From Siniperca chuatsi (Eukaryota; Chordata; Actinopteri; Centrarchiformes; Sinipercidae): a DNA stretch of 64,000 bases. Below, one piece after another: positions 25,101 through 35,300 of the stretch. The first letter of the stretch is position 1; every line of letters begins with the position of its first letter. Under the pieces are notes generated by a model. It was not told where the DNA came from, ran no database searches, and saw only the letters and a list, made by a program, of their open reading frames with translations. Where the stretch lies: the NCBI RefSeq assembly GCF_020085105.1, contig NC_058061.1:7163284-7227283 (forward strand), in the 5' to 3' direction. The translations under genes were made by a program, and so were the position numbers.

Positions 25101-28100
25101 GCTCCTACATCCGCAACAATCTAAACGATCTCCGCCAAGCCCACACTCAACTCAGCGCAATCTAATCTCTTTGTAATCAGCTCGGGTGAATCCACACCTG
25201 AGACATAACTCCCACACTGAGTCTCCTGCTGCCCGGTCTTCAGAACATCCTCCCAGACCAGCCTAACAGACAACATTCCTCTTCCATCATCACCCTTTCT
25301 CTTACAGCCATCCATCTGTCCACAACATTATTCTACCTTCTGAATGTCCATTAAACCTTTATATGACATCTGAATGTCCATTAAACCTTTAAATGACATA
25401 TTGTTGTGGCGTGGTCCTTGCTAGTGAAGTAATCTGTAACCTGTGTGACATTCAGGAATCCACTTAGTTGACAAAAAGGTTGAAAATTGACTTACAGTAT
25501 GTGCACCTCATCCTCAAAATTTGTCTGAGAGTATTAATTATAGCAATACAGCTGTGTGCAAGATGTATTACAACAGGTAACCATAGCAACCGCTCTGTGC
25601 TACATTCAGTTAACCCTGACCTAACCATGGGTTTGACTGACTACAGACTATCTTTCAAAAACAGATAATTATTTGAACTGTGTACATTCAAATGAAGCTG
25701 CAGAAAAGTGATCAAAATGATCTAGCTGTAAATCACAAGATGACATATAATTATTGCTGGCAGTTAAAATGTTTGTGTATTTTTTTTCTCCTAGCTGGGA
25801 GCAGGAGCGGAGTAGGCGCAGGAGGAAGTGGCGTGCTGAAAGGACGAAGGAAAGTGTCAATAAGGACGAAAGTGAGAAGGACTCTGACTCCCCGGATTCT
25901 CCTCCGGACAGCACAGAGAGCCAGCAGTTAGCGATGGCACGAGAAAACCTGGTTACCCTCATGACTGAACAGAAAAAGATCCACAAACAGAAGGTAGGAT
26001 TTGTGATCTACTTTTTAAAACTAAATGATTCACATACTTTTGTTTGTTTCTGTACAATATAAAAACAAAATACTTGCTTCTAATGCCTTATAAATAGTTT
26101 GAGGCTTGGCTGTGATTTTACATCTCTTACATGACATTTTTGATAAATGGGAAAACAAAATGTGTTCACATCTTTTTCCACTCATCCACAAGGAGTTGCT
26201 CGAGCACAGATTTCTGGAGCTTCGGGATCGGGCCCGGCGCTTGGAGGAGCTGTTGCCTCGGCGGGTGAGCTCAGAGGAGCAGCGCGAGGTCCTGTGCCTT
26301 CTCTGCAAGGTCCATGAGCTAGAGATCGAGAACGCAGAGATGCAGTCCCACGCGCTGCTCAAGGACAACGTCATCCGGCAGAAAAACTTTGTGGTGCAGC
26401 GCTTCGAGCAACACAGACACCTGTGTGACGAGATCATACAGCAGCAGAGACAGTTCATTGATGGTGAGTCTATCAGTCTATCTCTATTAAATATGTATTG
26501 TTTGGGTAATTGCTGTGTATTTGATGTTGCAGTAATGTTTTATAGACCAAACGATGAATCAAGAAACTAATTTGCAGCTTAAGCGATAAAAACAATAGTT
26601 AGTTAGTTGCAGCCCTGGTCTGGTTTTTGTTTTACGCCCGGTGAATTTCTGGTTTACTGAATTATATGTGTGCCTGTGTGTTCCAGACCACAGTCTGCTG
26701 GTACCTCCACACCTCCAGGAGCTGTATGATATGTACATGAGGGAGCTGGATGAGAGGAAACTAGACAAAGCCATGGCCCTGGATAAGGTGACCATCAGAC
26801 ACACCATCAAGGTAGCCCATGCATGACAAATCAAATTAAGAAACTAAATTATACAAAAATATGAATAAGGTAGTCATAGATGAATGCTGATACAAATATT
26901 TCCTAATAAATGCTCTGCTCTCATTTGCAGGAGGGCTCTCTACCCAAGATCACCCTGCCCGGTCAGGGTCGTGACAACATGCAGGACATGGACTCAGACC
27001 AGGAGAGTGTGCGCAACATGTGCTCTGATAACAGACGAGGCCAAGCCAAAATTCGTAGACACACTTTGCCCCCAATTCTGCCTGAGCCTGAGCTGTAAGA
27101 GGACATCTCGTTCATATGTTTCCCATTTAGAATATATACAACATCTGCATTTATAGTAATAATAACATTGAGTATCACTTGTTCTGTCTCTTTCCCCGTG
27201 TCAGGGACAATAACAGAGTTTTTAAGAACAGCCCTCATGCCAGGCAGATAAAAAACTCGGCTGTCATGACTCCACCTCCCATCCACATTAACGGGAAGGG
27301 CAACAGAGAGGTGAGGACAATTCTAATAGGCAGTATTTGCCCTGGTTTATTCCAGTTCATTAGCTATCCCTGAGAGGTGCCTCATGCTGTGAACTAATAC
27401 CGTCTAGTCAGGTGTTGCTTTTCACTTCAAGCAATATCGGTTCCTGGTTGAAATAAGCTCACACAGATATTTCACTCTGGTAGAACAGTTTCATTTTCAA
27501 CCCACGCAGCTCCATAAAAGAAACTCAAATATAAGCTGTAATATGTATTCACTCTCAACTCTTGCATTCAGGGTTTTTGCTCAGCTTTCCATGTTGAAAT
27601 TTACAAACCAGCAGAATAACATCTTTGTTCCAGACTTGAAATAATATTACCTCCATCTAATCTTCTCTCTATGCAAATGTATCAGGAGCGTGACTCATAG
27701 ACAAGATGAAGTAAGAAGAGTTATAAGTGCTAGAATCCAAATGCCCTATTCAAAGTAAAAAATTTCATTTTGGAGAGACACAGAATTGATTAAGATGGCA
27801 CTCAATCTGACCTCGACTGAAAGCAAAGGACCGCAGTGAATGTCTGATCATAATGTGGCACTCTGCATCTCATGTTTGCAGCTGCAGCCGCTGGCTCATG
27901 AGAGCTCTCTGAGCTACAGCCATCTCAGCCACAGTGTCAGCAGCCACCTGGACTCATCACCCGAGAGCAGCGAGGCCGGGGCTGATATCCCCCTTTCAAG
28001 AACTGGTAAGATGTTCTAACGAGTGAATGTGCAGTATGGGTTAGTGGAGGGACAATTGGGGTTAAAGAATTGTTGGGCTGGTGTGAGCACATTCAACAGA

Positions 28101-30307
28101 ACAGTTTTTATCCAGTTTTCTGAATTGGTTTCTGAAATGTTTAATCTGGGAAGAGTAGTAGGGTAGAGGTCATTTATACGAAATTAGCCTCAAAGGGTTT
28201 TACAGTGTATACAGTGCAAAGCCCTATACTTAGACCCTCGATACAGATAATTATGCAGTCTATAAAATTGTGCCTTAAAACATTTTTTTAATGCACAATG
28301 CAATGTCCCATATCCCAAGGTGAAGTCTTCAAATTGCTTGTTTTGCCTGATTAACAGCCCAGAACCCATGTATTCATTTCACAGTAATATAAAACTGAAC
28401 TTTGAGGAGCTAGAACCAGCAAATATTTGGCATTCTTCCTTTATAACTGACTTACACAGTTAATTGATTATCAAAATTGTTGTTGATTTATTTTCTTCCA
28501 AACAACTAATAATAATTTCAGCACTAACGAATGGTTAGCTGTGCCCATAAAAACATTGAGTAATTTTCTTTCTTTCTGAAGTAGCCTTTGGACTGTAAAC
28601 CTGGGCATTCCCAACCTTTTATCATGAAGGTGCATGCAAGTAAATACAAGTAGTTAAAGAAAGTGAATAAAGTAAAATAACAAATATCTCCCTGTGTCTC
28701 CACAGAGCGGCAACAGATCCTAAAGGGAGTCCAGAACATTGTAGTAAAAGCAGCCCGTCGACGCTCCAAAGCCCTGGAGGTGGATGCCTTGCGGTTACCG
28801 CCTCCCTCCTCTCCCCTGGACCCCAAGAAGCAGAAGAGCAGCCTCTCTTTGAGTGAGGCACCCCCTAGAGGTTTGCCAATGCGGCGTGGCAGGCAGCCTA
28901 GCCCCGAGCTCAGACATGCCACCTCGGACGATAACCTGTCTAGCAGCACAGGTGAGGGGCCCGGCCTGCAAGTGACCTGGACACGCCCACGTAACCGTCA
29001 GGTCGGCAACAAGAACCAAACGCCCCGCGAACTGGACTTTGAGGCTCGCCGCAAGAAGAGGCGCTCACGCTCTTTCGAGGTCACTGGTCAAGCAGTGAGT
29101 ATTTTCCAAATTCTGCATGTTCAGTATTATTATTGTAACATTTCTGAGTACCTCCTCAGGAGACACTGATGTATTTACATTAATTATTGCTGCTTTGTAT
29201 AAGCTGAATTAAGTGATTTTCGGCCATTGAGGGAAGCTCAGCAAATGGCAACCAGCCTTAATATACCGAATCAGCTTATCACTCCTCTTTTTTTATCATT
29301 ATTATGTACACATACAACATAAAGAAAATTACATGCCCAATGCGTATTTGTCATTAAACCAAACCTTCAAGGGAATCACTCATCACTACATTGTGCCATC
29401 TAAACAAAAGCCCACAGTAACAACATGAACTGCAATGTACAGTCTGATATCAGAGTCCATTGATATATACACACATAGACAGCATACTGTGTACACAATC
29501 TGCAAAAACAAACAAAGGCTGTATATCCAGCTTCAGATAATTTTGTCAAGTGTATGTGGAAATGCCAGATTTAATAAAATTCCTGGTGCTTCCTTTGATA
29601 TTATAATAAGCCTAGTAAAATGGCAAATAGTTTGAGAACTTCACCATTGTGACAATAGTGAAATTGTAGATCCAGCTTTTCGAGCTGACATGTATGTAAA
29701 TTATTGACAACCTACACATCTAGCAGAAACAGGCAACATTAGTATTTACTCGCTCTTGAGCCTGGTTTTCCCTGGTGTTGTGGTGTCTCATAATACATAT
29801 GTGAGCCATAAAGCCCCAAAATAGTTATCATAGGACTAAGCAGCACCTTATTTGATTTTCGGTGGTTTTTGGAGAAGTTTGGGTGTAATCATTTCTTCCT
29901 CCTCTCGCTTGCAGCTGCCTCAAACTAAGACAACCACAGCTCAGAGGTTCCGTCCTTTGGACAGCACATCAGACCCCCATCTCCACAATAACGGTCAGCC
30001 CCAGGCTCCCATGCTCCGCCCCCAGTACAGAGGGGTCCCTCATCTCGCCAAAGTCCGGGCACCCCACAACAGCCAGCAAACAGGTAAACCACTGTCACTG
30101 CCAATATAGACTAAGTGACATTCCTCTATAACAACCTTTTTATTGAGCTTTGTTTTGTTATTTCCCCGTCTCTCTACAGGCTCAAATGCAGAGTCCTCTG
30201 CAGCCCACATGAATAACCTGAAGCGAGGGCCCCAGCTGCGGCAGCCCCAGCCCCTCCTCTACATCACCACCACAGGCACTGGGGGCCAGCGCACACGCAG
30301 ACACTGA
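13144..30307 (+). CDS. kif19: Kinesin-like protein KIF19 (5' end outside window)
   Basis: Plus-end-directed kinesin-8-type motor; in mammals KIF19A walks to ciliary tips and depolymerises microtubules to limit cilium length. Eighteen exons join in frame to 977 residues: 13144-13254, 13369-13456, 15385-15521, 18809-18934, 19053-19247, 21279-21425, 21534-21656, 22217-22373, 22507-22681, 25795-25993, 26193-26463, 26687-26811, 26931-27094, 27205-27310, 27882-28005, 28706-29094, 29915-30083, 30180-30307. All acceptors are AG, all donors GT, and every phase matches. Motor motifs, numbered from the first visible residue: P-loop GPTGCGKT 64-71 (split by an intron), switch I NQTSSRSH 174-181, switch II DLAGSE 210-215; the motor core ends near 309. 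A charged neck and coiled coils follow, then a basic Ser/Pro-rich tail with the conserved [11 protein letters not shown] and [11 protein letters not shown]. The first ~40 residues, including beta-1, are absent. The first visible Met corresponds to an internal residue of mammalian KIF19 ([15 protein letters not shown]), not to the true start. Identity is very secure. Confidence 0.97.
13457..13502 (+). repeat. TG microsatellite abutting a kif19 splice donor
   Basis: The donor of the exon ending at 13456 is gtttgt, and a TG/GAGT-interrupted array begins at once and runs to about 13502. This intron splits the P-loop codon of the kinesin motor. The donor itself is weak at positions +3 to +5 compared with the gtaagt/gtgagt donors of most other exons in this gene. 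Confidence 0.9.
13998..14376. repeat. MITE with ttaaaggaccagtgtgta-type terminal inverted repeats
   Basis: The left end ttaaaggaccagtgtgtaac is the inverted partner of the right end cctacacactgctcctttaa. The length is 379 bases and there is no coding capacity. It lies in the kif19 intron that interrupts the P-loop. This terminus type is widespread in teleosts; I do not assign a superfamily. Confidence 0.85.
14600..14945 (-). repeat. Dispersed repeat, family B, copy 1
   Basis: This segment matches the reverse complement of 62095-62480. Shared blocks include tgttcaccagctagtcgcta, aacaataaagtt-like and gaggggaactgcag against gaggggaactacag, as well as tgggttygtcact-like ends. It has no open frame of note. 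It lies about 220 bases right of the MITE in the same intron. Confidence 0.75.
15985..16060 (+). repeat. LINE/SINE 3' tail fragment
   Basis: The phrase agcactttgaattgttgttgaaaggtgctgtacaaata is spread over this stretch (two consecutive motifs, cactttga and aaaggtgctgtacaaata). This is the hallmark 3' tail of L2-like LINEs and their SINE partners in fish. Confidence 0.6.
18055..18200 (-). repeat. Dispersed teleost repeat, family A, copy 2 (fragment)
   Basis: Contains gaaatatctcaacaactatt and ggatggattgcca, the reverse complement of phrases in the copies at 5863 and 51530. It lies in a kif19 intron. Only the central part of the family is retained. Confidence 0.7.
21095..21245 (+). repeat. tRNA-derived SINE fragment
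   Basis: A clear polymerase III B box (ggttcgagtct) is followed by the phrase gggacctttattgcatgtta and then a pyrimidine-rich body with tttcctatcagctgtc. That layout is typical of a tRNA-headed SINE common in percomorph fish. The A box side is degraded. It lies in the kif19 intron before the exon at 21279. Confidence 0.7.
21930..22085 (+). repeat. LINE-type 3' tail fragment
   Basis: Ends with ttactttggataaaagtgct followed by atataagtgcagctattta, a common teleost repeat tail (TTTGGATAAAAGCGCTATATAAATG type). No coding part remains. It is intronic in kif19. Confidence 0.55.
24716..25165 (+). pseudogene. Tyrosine recombinase remnant of the retroelement
   Basis: This open frame keeps the C-terminal catalytic half of a YR. 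It has an arginine-bearing helix near its N-terminus (VLRIHIP), the H-x-x-R box (HSIR), GHW, and the nucleophile tyrosine in YCSYIRNN. Its upstream N-terminal half is split from it by a frameshift and stops around 24450-24715. It ends at a normal stop after a basic linker. Confidence 0.8.
25339..25398 (+). repeat. Two tandem 30-bp units near the retroelement end
   Basis: The unit tctgaatgtccattaaacct plus ten more bases occurs twice with a single difference (tatatgaca against taaatgaca). It lies between the YR stop and the likely right end of the retroelement. YR elements of the Ngaro type often carry short internal or split repeats at this place, so it may belong to the terminus. Confidence 0.85.
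26546..26617. repeat. Fragment of the agggctgcaactaa MITE family
   Basis: Right terminus of the family seen at 9114, ending in ttagttgcagccct. The part before it (aaacgatgaatc) also matches. It is intronic in kif19, between the exons ending at 26463 and starting at 26687. Confidence 0.7.
28330..28530. repeat. Degraded copy of the agggctgcaactaa MITE family
   Basis: Contains gaggagctagaaccagcaaa and aattgattatcaaaattg, which match phrases in the 9114 copy. Termini are lost. It is intronic in kif19. Confidence 0.55.
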
Positions 30308-31320
30308 GCCATTACCCACATTTATCCTCAACACCAGCACTAACACCCAAACCAGCTGAGCCCGAAGGGGAACTGTCTCCTAACTGGAGCACCCAAACCA
30401 CCCCTAGCCCCATTAAAATCAACAGTTAACCCCTCAGTGACCGACATAAGGCAAGATTGTGAGGCAGTATGATGGAGACTAACCAGACAGTAGCTGGATA
30501 CCTCCACACAGGTCTACTCTGTGCTTTGTTGTGGACACTGAGCGGCGGCGCTGACGGGCTCTGAGACCTACAAGCCTGCAGACGCCAAAGATTGCTGGAC
30601 GTACAGTGCGTGTCCTGTTCTGTCAAGTGTTTCCACTTTAGCTTGCTGTCGTGCTGAATTATGTTATCGTCAAGTCAGGATGGTGTCAAGCTCACTGTGA
30701 ATGCAACACTGCATTAATGTTTGTGCATTATGTGTATATACAGTTTGGTAATTTTCAGTGCTTGTATGAAGGCCAGAAACTGAAACATCAAGCTAATGGG
30801 GGATGTTTATGGGGCTCAACCTCACAGCAGTGGTGTAATTAAGAAGCGATGGAAAAGACTGGCTTTATTAGACAAAGGATACAAAAGCTGAGAGGATATT
30901 ACACTAATGGCAATGTAAAAAAAAAAAATTGTAATGAAAACATGGCCTACTGTCAAATTGTTTCAGCATCAATTTTTCTTGTAGTGATGTTTCAATTTAA
31001 TGAGACACTAATATTTGAGTAAAAAAATCATCTTGATTGTTGTGCACTTCTTGATTCAAACTCAATGTTGTATTCTCACACGCCCCAGGTCTATGCCTTT
31101 TCTTACCCAAACTTGACTGTTAAATGTCATGTCTGTTTGTGTAGATCAGCACCACAGGTTGCTTTTCCAGATTAGTTGGATGTGTTTTTAAGGAGTTATT
31201 TAACTGTTGCCTTTTCTTTTATGGTGTTGTCATTGACATTGTTTTCATAATTACTACTTGATGCTTTATTTTGTAATTTTTTTTAATTTGTACCCAAATA
31301 AATTCAAAGGAGATAAGTGA
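30308..31320 (+). other. kif19: kif19 3' untranslated region
   Basis: About 1 kb of noncoding, T-rich sequence follows the kif19 stop and reaches a canonical AATAAA at 31297-31302. No further exon or gene is visible in it. Extent is inferred from the poly(A) signal only. Confidence 0.65.
31297..31302 (+). terminator. Polyadenylation signal AATAAA for kif19
   Basis: Canonical AATAAA about 1 kb after the stop codon. It is the first one I see after the kif19 stop on this strand. Confidence 0.6.
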
Positions 31321-32689
31321 AAAGTTGCTTATTTTCCGGTGAAAACACAATTCACTGGCTGCAATAAAAGGCAACCAACTTTAATTGCAGCCAATTAATT
31401 GTTTGCAGGAGAGAGATAAAAAGAGTGTCTGTTCATAAGGTCATTTTTTGTCGTCCTAGTTCACAACATTGCTGCATCGGTGAAAATTAGAGACAAGAGT
31501 CTTGCATCTGTAACCAAGATATTTCCACAGCAGAATTCTTTTGACTAGGTTCAAATGTGACAGACAAACAACTGGATTAGGGTTCATATCAACACATTAA
31601 TGAGTGCATCAAGTACTTACACTGAAATGGTTTTTTAGAACAGTTTCAGACTAATGCTTAAGACTGAAGACTGATATTCTATAATGTCATTGGAATTAAG
31701 ATTTAGTGTGAGACACACAAGAGGCTTTCTACTGATCTGGATGTGTAATATTCTAAAATGTCCACTAGATGGTGAACAGAGGCCACATTTGGGCAGAAGA
31801 TAATTGAACTATCCAGCATACAGTACACCATGGAAGATCTCCACACTGACAACATATACACATAAATTTCTCCTAAAAAATAAATCTGAGCCGTTAACTT
31901 TGCTTTATTTAGCATTTATGATATAATTTAGGATGTTACTCATTTTGTAAAGACTTCTATGGCTGATATTTTTGGAGATTACATTTATAATTTTACATAT
32001 TGTATTATAAGTAGTAAGTTATATTCTGTGCCATTTAAGGATAAATATGATAATCTGTAGTTGGGAAAGGGGTATTTTTCTGTCTCCTGAGTCTGGGTCT
32101 GTGTGTTTGACCAGTCTATACAGTGGTTCAAGGGTGATGTTTGGCTACAGAATCATTATTTCAGTGATTTTAAAAAACGGTTCTGCTACCATAAACCTTT
32201 TTGTAGTACGAATTGAAAGCTCCAATTCATTATTTAGTTGGCATATGTCACATGTCAAAACTCACTGAGATAAGAAGATTATGGTCCAAGTAAAGATAAA
32301 CCAATATGTTAATAATTACTGGCGTATGCCAGTTAATTATTGCTCAGAGCATCTTAATATTATATTTAGAATAATTGTTAAAACTCCCTCGGGTTTTGAG
32401 TCTGGCAAAGGCATCCACCCCTGCTCAAGAAATAATAATCACAGAAGCATGTAGACTTATAAATTTGAGGAGTAAACCCAACAAGTCTATTTTTGTTCCA
32501 GATATAATGGGTTTTTAGTTAGCAATCATCCAGATAACCCAGTCAAACTGACTGCTTCTTGCAGATTTTTTTACCAATTGTTTAAATTATCTCAGCCTGA
32601 GAAGCTTACTTTCTTTGCCTCCGACAACACCTCAGAAAATGAGATAAAAATAGGCAAACCAATGAATCAGTACAAGATTTCATCCCATT
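31321..32689. other. Intergenic spacer between kif19 and the AP-2-like gene
   Basis: AT-rich with no coding exon that I can support. The short frames have no family features, and I recognise no repeat. Confidence 0.6.
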
Positions 32690-32951
32690 GTATTTGGATC
32701 AGACTGAGTCGGAAATACCGCCTCCTCTGTTCTAGTGACAGAATGTTTGTCCAATGACAAATCACGTGTCGGGTGATTGATATGTCAATTGACCAATGAG
32801 CAGTGGGATTACGGCTCTCGGGCGGTAGTTCACGTACAGCTGATTTGCAACCCGCCGAAGCAACAGCAGAGAAGGAGGAAAAATGTCGCTGGCTTCAAGG
32901 CGGACCGTTCTAGGATCAGTGTCCTTTTAGGAAAAGTCAGACGGCAGTTCG
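32690..32951 (+). promoter_or_regulatory. Putative promoter and noncoding first exon of the AP-2-like gene
   Basis: CpG density rises here. There are two CCAAT boxes (32751-32755 and 32793-32797) and a CACGTG E-box (32763-32768) upstream of a segment ending in a strong splice donor (g|gtgagt, last exon base 32951). The only ATG in the exon, at 32883, opens a 15-codon frame that stops at 32930, so the exon is probably untranslated. Pairing it with the acceptor before 35023 is my inference. Confidence 0.5.
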
Positions 32952-33707
32952 GTGAGTGGGACAGCCGTCACTAGTTGCATCCAAGGTTAGCGGTTAAATT
33001 TGGTCTGTCCCGTCCAGAATCGCTACAGTCCGCGTTAGTTTTGCCCGTTTTGTGTAACGCTTTAGGCCTGCTGTACAGAAATGGCCGCGCTTGGCAGCCA
33101 TGATGAATGTTAGTTAAGTTACATGTAGCAGTGTTAAAATGTGTGTCGTTAGTTGGTACCTAAAAAGTCAGCGTTTTTTTTATTTTCTTGTCATATACAA
33201 GTCTAAATTTACCACTACGGTAATTAAATGTTTCTAAAACAGCAGGTGGAGAGGGGAAAGCTTGTCCTTGGTGTTATTTTCAAAAGTTATCAGTTTGCAC
33301 ATCAGAGATGCCAACTCACGCACTGAGCGCGAGAGACTCAAATCGTTTAATTAACCTACGCGGTCATGTACGCCACACGTATTCCTCAGCCTTTATGAAG
33401 TTGATGTGAGTTTTAATTATTTTGTAGACGCTTGGACAGACAGACATTGTAAGTTACAGTTGTTTGAGCTGAAATAGAGAGCTATCCTCCTGCTACGTCT
33501 TGTCCAATCACAGGCGTTTCTACTCAGCTGAGCTGTCTAACAGCAGCGATGTTGACACACAAACTGACCTTCTAACTTGCTAGCTGAACTTTTGTAAGGT
33601 GTAACGTTAGCACAAGCTAATCAGGCTTCCCAATTTTTTTTGCTTTGTTATGAAGCTGATGCTCGAAGCGAATCACATTCGTTCTGTGTCGCTTTCTTTC
33701 AAAACGA

Positions 33708-34030
33708 CAGGGGTGGAAGAAGTACTCAGATCTTAATCAATACCACAGTGTATGCAGTGTATACATGCTCTGTTATAAGTAAAAGTAATGGATTCAAAAC
33801 TCAACTTATTATTATTATTATTATTATAAACTTAAAGTATTAGCATCAAAATATACTTAAAGTACCACAAGTAAAAGGAATCTATATATGGAGAATGGCC
33901 CAATCCAGAATAATATATATTATATAATTGGATTATAATTATTGATGCATTTATGTGTAAGCATCACTTTATAGAAATACAAGTACAAGTACCTCAAAAT
34001 TGTATTTAAGTACAAACTCACAGTTATGTA
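33708..34030 (+). repeat. Dispersed repeat of the ggtggaagaagtactcagatc type
   Basis: Begins ggggtggaagaagtactcag and continues with taagtaaaagtaatg, an ATT microsatellite (33807-33827) and aagtacaagtacctcaaaat. This element type is very common in percomorphs. A second copy lies at 53805-54165. It sits in the putative first intron of the AP-2-like gene. Confidence 0.7.
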
Positions 34031-35022
34031 GGCTCAGTGCTTTTGAAAGGATTTTCTTTTCTTTTTTCCAGATTTCACTAAATCCCACCACTTTATGCAT
34101 AGCAGTGTAGATCAAGACCCATACCCTTTTTAATGTTCCCATTACAGGCTCTTTTGTTCAAAAAGTGTAGTTCAAGAGGATAAGAAAAAAAGCGATACTT
34201 ATAACTATATAAAAAAAACTATATTAGGATTTCTTATGACACTGTATAATTGGTGCTTTTTTCTCATTTGTTTAAGACAATTTATATTTCTGTCATTTGG
34301 TATAACGATAATGACAAAATGGCACAGAAGAGGGTCTTGTTCCTATTCCTGAAGACTTAATGATATGTTTGGGTATTTTTTGTTTTGGCCTACTTATTTT
34401 TCCTACAGTTACAAATTGTACTAAATAATTAAAATAAAAATGATTTTTGATTGATTTCCCTTGGTGTATTGCTATACAATAACCATGTTTTAACCTGCTG
34501 TTAATCCTAATAGGATTATTCCATGATTTTATTATCAAATTCTTCTCAGATCACAGTTTGATTTTAATTGTCTGAAATTATTAAATTGTATTGAATATAT
34601 AAAATATAAAAATGTGGACAGATGTTATGTAGGACATGTGTAACAAACTTCAGCTCTCTGGAGAGATTAAAAGCTCTGACATCAGCTGTTGCAATGAACC
34701 TGTTCATGTTTGTCCCATTTACAACCAGATGGCTATGTACTGTCAATAAAGTGAATTCCCACCAATAAATACGAATTTCACCTTAACTATCCAGAAACAC
34801 AATTTAGGTTGAATACATTTTTATTCCCCTAAATCTCCCAAAGCAAAGCCAGTCATTATATTTCAGTTTTCCAAACAATTATTATCAAAGCTTCTAATGC
34901 ACTGAGTTTGACTTTCCACCAGCTAAATGTTGGCATCAATGTTTAGAAGGTCAGTTACAAAGCTAAAAAAACAAGTTAAACCTTTGGTACTGACCATGAT
35001 TGTTCTTTTTTTTTTCTTTCAG

Positions 35023-35300
35023 AATGAAACTTCTGTGGTGTTGCCATGAGTGATTACAAGCTTCATGAAACTATACAAAGAAAGTGAAATGTTCTAAGAC
35101 TTTCAATGTGGGAAGTTTTACCTTGTCTATAGAGAGAGTCAGCTTACCTTCCACTTTTGTCAGGTCAGCTTTAACCATAACCGTTTCAGAACAGAGAAGT
35201 ATACTGTAACACTACATGGGCCTCTAAGGTAACCTGATCTGATAATTAAAGCCTCTTGAGCCTCCTCCCTCAGCTAGAAAGGTAAAATTTCAGTGAAAAC
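35023..35300 (+). other. 5' untranslated part of AP-2-like exon 2
   Basis: Follows a strong acceptor (polypyrimidine tract, then cag, ending 35022). It contains a 9-codon upstream ORF at 35024-35053 and further out-of-frame ATGs before the main start at 35301. Confidence 0.5.

Larger units (their letters stand above)
22770..25400 (+). mobile_element. Decayed tyrosine-recombinase retrotransposon (Ngaro/DIRS-like)
   Basis: In order, across several frames, I read: a gag-like part with a SAP-type helix ([16 protein letters not shown], about 23241-23288); a reverse transcriptase with a motif-A-like segment ([13 protein letters not shown]), a motif-B-like segment (RSSPKIFD) and LLDDFLIL as motif C (23579-23806); an RNase H with IHSDN near 24118 and [18 protein letters not shown] near 24243; and a tyrosine recombinase with [20 protein letters not shown] and AYCSYIR (24777-25118). 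No methyltransferase fits between RNase H and recombinase, which favours Ngaro-like over DIRS1-like. Frameshifts and stops, such as the stop after VLNKD in RNase H, show it is dead. It sits in sense orientation in a kif19 intron; element limits are approximate. Confidence 0.88.

Noticed and set aside
32777..32974. 65-codon plus-strand frame over the inferred promoter and first exon
   Set aside because: It crosses the strong 32951 donor; the frame is better explained as untranslated leader.
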